64,000 bases of DNA, taken from NCBI RefSeq assembly GCF_000721495.1, contig NZ_JOHY01000030.1:1-64000 (forward strand), given 5' to 3'. This stretch comes from Streptomyces sp. NRRL F-5123. Lineage in GTDB: Bacteria > Actinomycetota > Actinomycetes > Streptomycetales > Streptomycetaceae. A program made the position numbers and the translations under genes. The first letter of the stretch is position 1. Every line of letters begins with the position of its first letter. The notes below the pieces were generated by a model. The model was not told where the DNA came from. It saw only the letters and a list, made by a program, of their open reading frames with translations, and did no database searches. Below are positions 62,870 to 64,000 of the stretch, piece by piece.

Positions 62870-63436
62870 ATGACCGACACCACCTGGCACGCCGACCTCA
62901 CCGCGAGCGTGCACGCCCTCGGCGCCGCCGCCCGCGAACTGCGCGCCGCGCACACCGCCGCCGTGCACGCCGCCCGCGCCGTCGACCCCACCCGCCTCGT
63001 CCCGCTGCCCGGCCTGCTCGCCGTCCCCGGCACCACGGAGCCAGTACGGCCATACGACGAGGCCCTACGCCACCTCACCCACCTCTACGCCGCCGCCGAG
63101 CAGCGCACGCACGAGCTGTACGCCAACGCCGCCCTCGGCTACGCCCACGGCGCCGCCCAGGCCCTCGCCGCCGTCCTCCGCGCCGAGCGCCCCCACCACG
63201 TCGACCTCCCCCGCGACACCGCCGGCCGCTACGTCCTCGCAGACCTCCCCGACCTCGCCGCCTCCCTCACCACCACCGCCGGAGCCCGCGAACTCGCCGC
63301 CCTCCACACCCGCCTCCGCACCGCCACCGACGCCGAGCGACCCGACGCCGCCACCGCCTACGGCGAGCAGGCCGAACGCTCCCTCCACCACCTCATCCGC
63401 CACGCCGCCGCCCACGGCTTCCTGCACACGCACTGA
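62870..63436 (+). CDS. Helical hypothetical protein of the transfer region
   Basis: A 188-residue Ala/His-rich helical protein ('LTASVHALGAAARELRAAHTAAVHAARAV', 'LAAVLRAERPHHVDLPRDTAGRYVLADLPDLAASL', 'AERSLHHLIRHAAAHGFLHTH'). No membrane segment. It follows the previous gene by 24 bases. Similar short Ala-rich proteins occur in Streptomyces plasmids and AICEs. Function unknown. Confidence 0.6.
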   Translation: MTDTTWHADLTASVHALGAAARELRAAHTAAVHAARAVDPTRLVPLPGLLAVPGTTEPVRPYDEALRHLTHLYAAAEQRTHELYANAALGYAHGAAQALAAVLRAERPHHVDLPRDTAGRYVLADLPDLAASLTTTAGARELAALHTRLRTATDAERPDAATAYGEQAERSLHHLIRHAAAHGFLHTH

Positions 63437-63459
63437 CCCGCGCCACCGAAGGGACCGCA

Positions 63460-63756
63460 TTGCCGTACACCCGCGCGCTCCGCGCCCACATGATCCAGTC
63501 CTGGGACGGCACCGAATGGCAGGTCTTCGTCGCCCTCCCCGACACCGCCCGCTGGCCCACCGCCCCCTTCCCCGTCGGCGACGGCATCCCCACCCTCGAC
63601 GCCCGCGCCAAGGCCCTGGCCAGCCTCGGCTACGCCCCGCTCACCGCGGACACCGCGTGGGAGTGGATGGAGACCCCGCTCGAAGGCGAACCCACCGGCG
63701 TCATCGCCCTCGTCGCGACCACGACCGTCTCGCCGAACGACTCGCGCCACTCCTGA
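63460..63756 (+). CDS. DUF6303-like hypothetical protein
   Basis: A 98-residue protein starting with TTG ('LPYTRALRAHMIQSWDGTEWQVFVALPDTARWPTAPFPVGDGIPTLDARAKALASLGY'), with the motif 'WEWMETP' and a C-terminal strand 'GVIALVATTTV'. This matches the small DUF6303 group seen in Streptomyces elements. Ribosome binding site GAAGGGA. Function unknown. Confidence 0.68.
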   Translation: MPYTRALRAHMIQSWDGTEWQVFVALPDTARWPTAPFPVGDGIPTLDARAKALASLGYAPLTADTAWEWMETPLEGEPTGVIALVATTTVSPNDSRHS

Positions 63757-63845
63757 TCGCTCAACCCGGGGCGACGGCCAATCCGCCAAGGAAACCCGCC
63801 GCCCCGGCCCTCCCGACCCAGCAAGGCACAGGAGGTGCCCTCAGC

Positions 63846-63935
63846 ATGCCCTACGCCATCGATCGGCCGCCCCGTTTCGGGCCTCTGCCCAACAGCCCGG
63901 TGTCCGCCCGCTCCCGCCGCGGGGGCCAGCGATGA
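63846..63935 (+). CDS. Very short ORF before the next gene
   Basis: A 29-residue frame ('MPYAIDRPPRFGPLPNSPVSARSRRGGQR') after a good AGGAGGTG ribosome binding site. It overlaps the next start by four bases (ATGA). It may be a translated leader that couples to the downstream gene. Confidence 0.45.
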   Translation: MPYAIDRPPRFGPLPNSPVSARSRRGGQR

Positions 63936-64000
63936 GCACCCACTACCGGCGCCGCCACAACCCCCCGAAGGACGAATTGCTGCCGCTGTCGGCGGTGTTG
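63932..64000 (+). CDS. Start of a gene leaving the window (partial)
   Basis: ATG at 63932 opens a frame continuing to the edge ('MSTHYRRRHNPPKDELLPLS'). Given the order of similar elements, a replication initiator, helix-turn-helix excisionase or integrase could follow, but the 23 residues seen are not enough to tell. Confidence 0.45.
   Translation, partial: MSTHYRRRHNPPKDELLPLSAVL

Larger units (their letters stand above)
49283..64000. mobile_element. Integrated conjugative element of the AICE (SLP1-like) type, left part
   Basis: The region from the tRNA-Tyr remnant to the window edge has the gene set of an actinomycete integrative and conjugative element: GntR repressors, a TraB/FtsK-type DNA translocase, small spread-like membrane proteins, and small conserved hypothetical proteins in tight operons. 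SLP1 of S. coelicolor also uses tRNA-Tyr and lies near the same rpmG region. Integrase, excisionase and the replication protein are not in the window and should be to the right, next to the intact tRNA-Tyr. Confidence 0.8.

Overview
The window is a high-GC actinobacterial chromosome segment, almost certainly from a Streptomyces. The evidence is the very GC-rich third codon positions, frequent GTG and TTG starts, the order secE-nusG-rplK-rplA-rplJ-rplL-rpoB-rpoC-rpsL-rpsG-fusA-tuf with a lipoprotein gene between rplA and rplJ, a perfect CebR box, and a Streptomyces-type integrative conjugative element at a tRNA-Tyr site.

Left arm (1-12.7 kb) is accessory or housekeeping-peripheral. It holds a Uma2-fold protein, TrmO, a small-molecule kinase, a HEAT-repeat protein, a TPR protein, an alpha/beta hydrolase, a winged-helix repressor with a striking operator, a zinc-ribbon protein, a secreted Cys-rich protein, a secreted SGNH esterase with a cellulose-binding module under a CebR operator, and an ABC ATPase with its permease.

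Core (12.7-35.5 kb) is the transcription and translation supercluster on the minus strand, ending at tuf. Strong hairpins follow tuf, rpoC, rplL, rplA and nusG, and a terminator-like attenuator lies in the rplJ leader. The oddity is a secreted SGNH lipase gene on the opposite strand between nusG and rplK, which normally adjoin. Beyond secE come tRNA-Trp, an aspartate aminotransferase, an adenosine deaminase-like gene and murB.

Middle (35.5-49.3 kb) has an M48 protease, a TetR-MFS efflux pair with two matching operators, a MaoC dehydratase pair, rpmG, tRNA-Met and tRNA-Thr, then an amidohydrolase, two Rossmann-fold oxidoreductase-like proteins, a HAD-like protein, an XRE/MmyB-type regulator, an HD-domain protein, and a membrane protein gene broken by a frameshift.

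Right arm (49.3 kb to the end) is the left part of an integrated element of the AICE type, like SLP1, which uses tRNA-Tyr in S. coelicolor. A 3' half of tRNA-Tyr at 49283-49339 marks the boundary. The element contains three GntR regulators, a TraB (FtsK/SpoIIIE) DNA pump, small transfer/spread-type membrane proteins, and unusual cargo: an FkbM methyltransferase, a family 2 glycosyltransferase and two membrane-anchored unknowns. The same 14-bp palindrome stands before the transfer operon and before the FkbM gene about 6 kb away, suggesting one GntR repressor controls both transfer and cargo. No integrase or full replication gene is inside the window; they presumably lie to the right.
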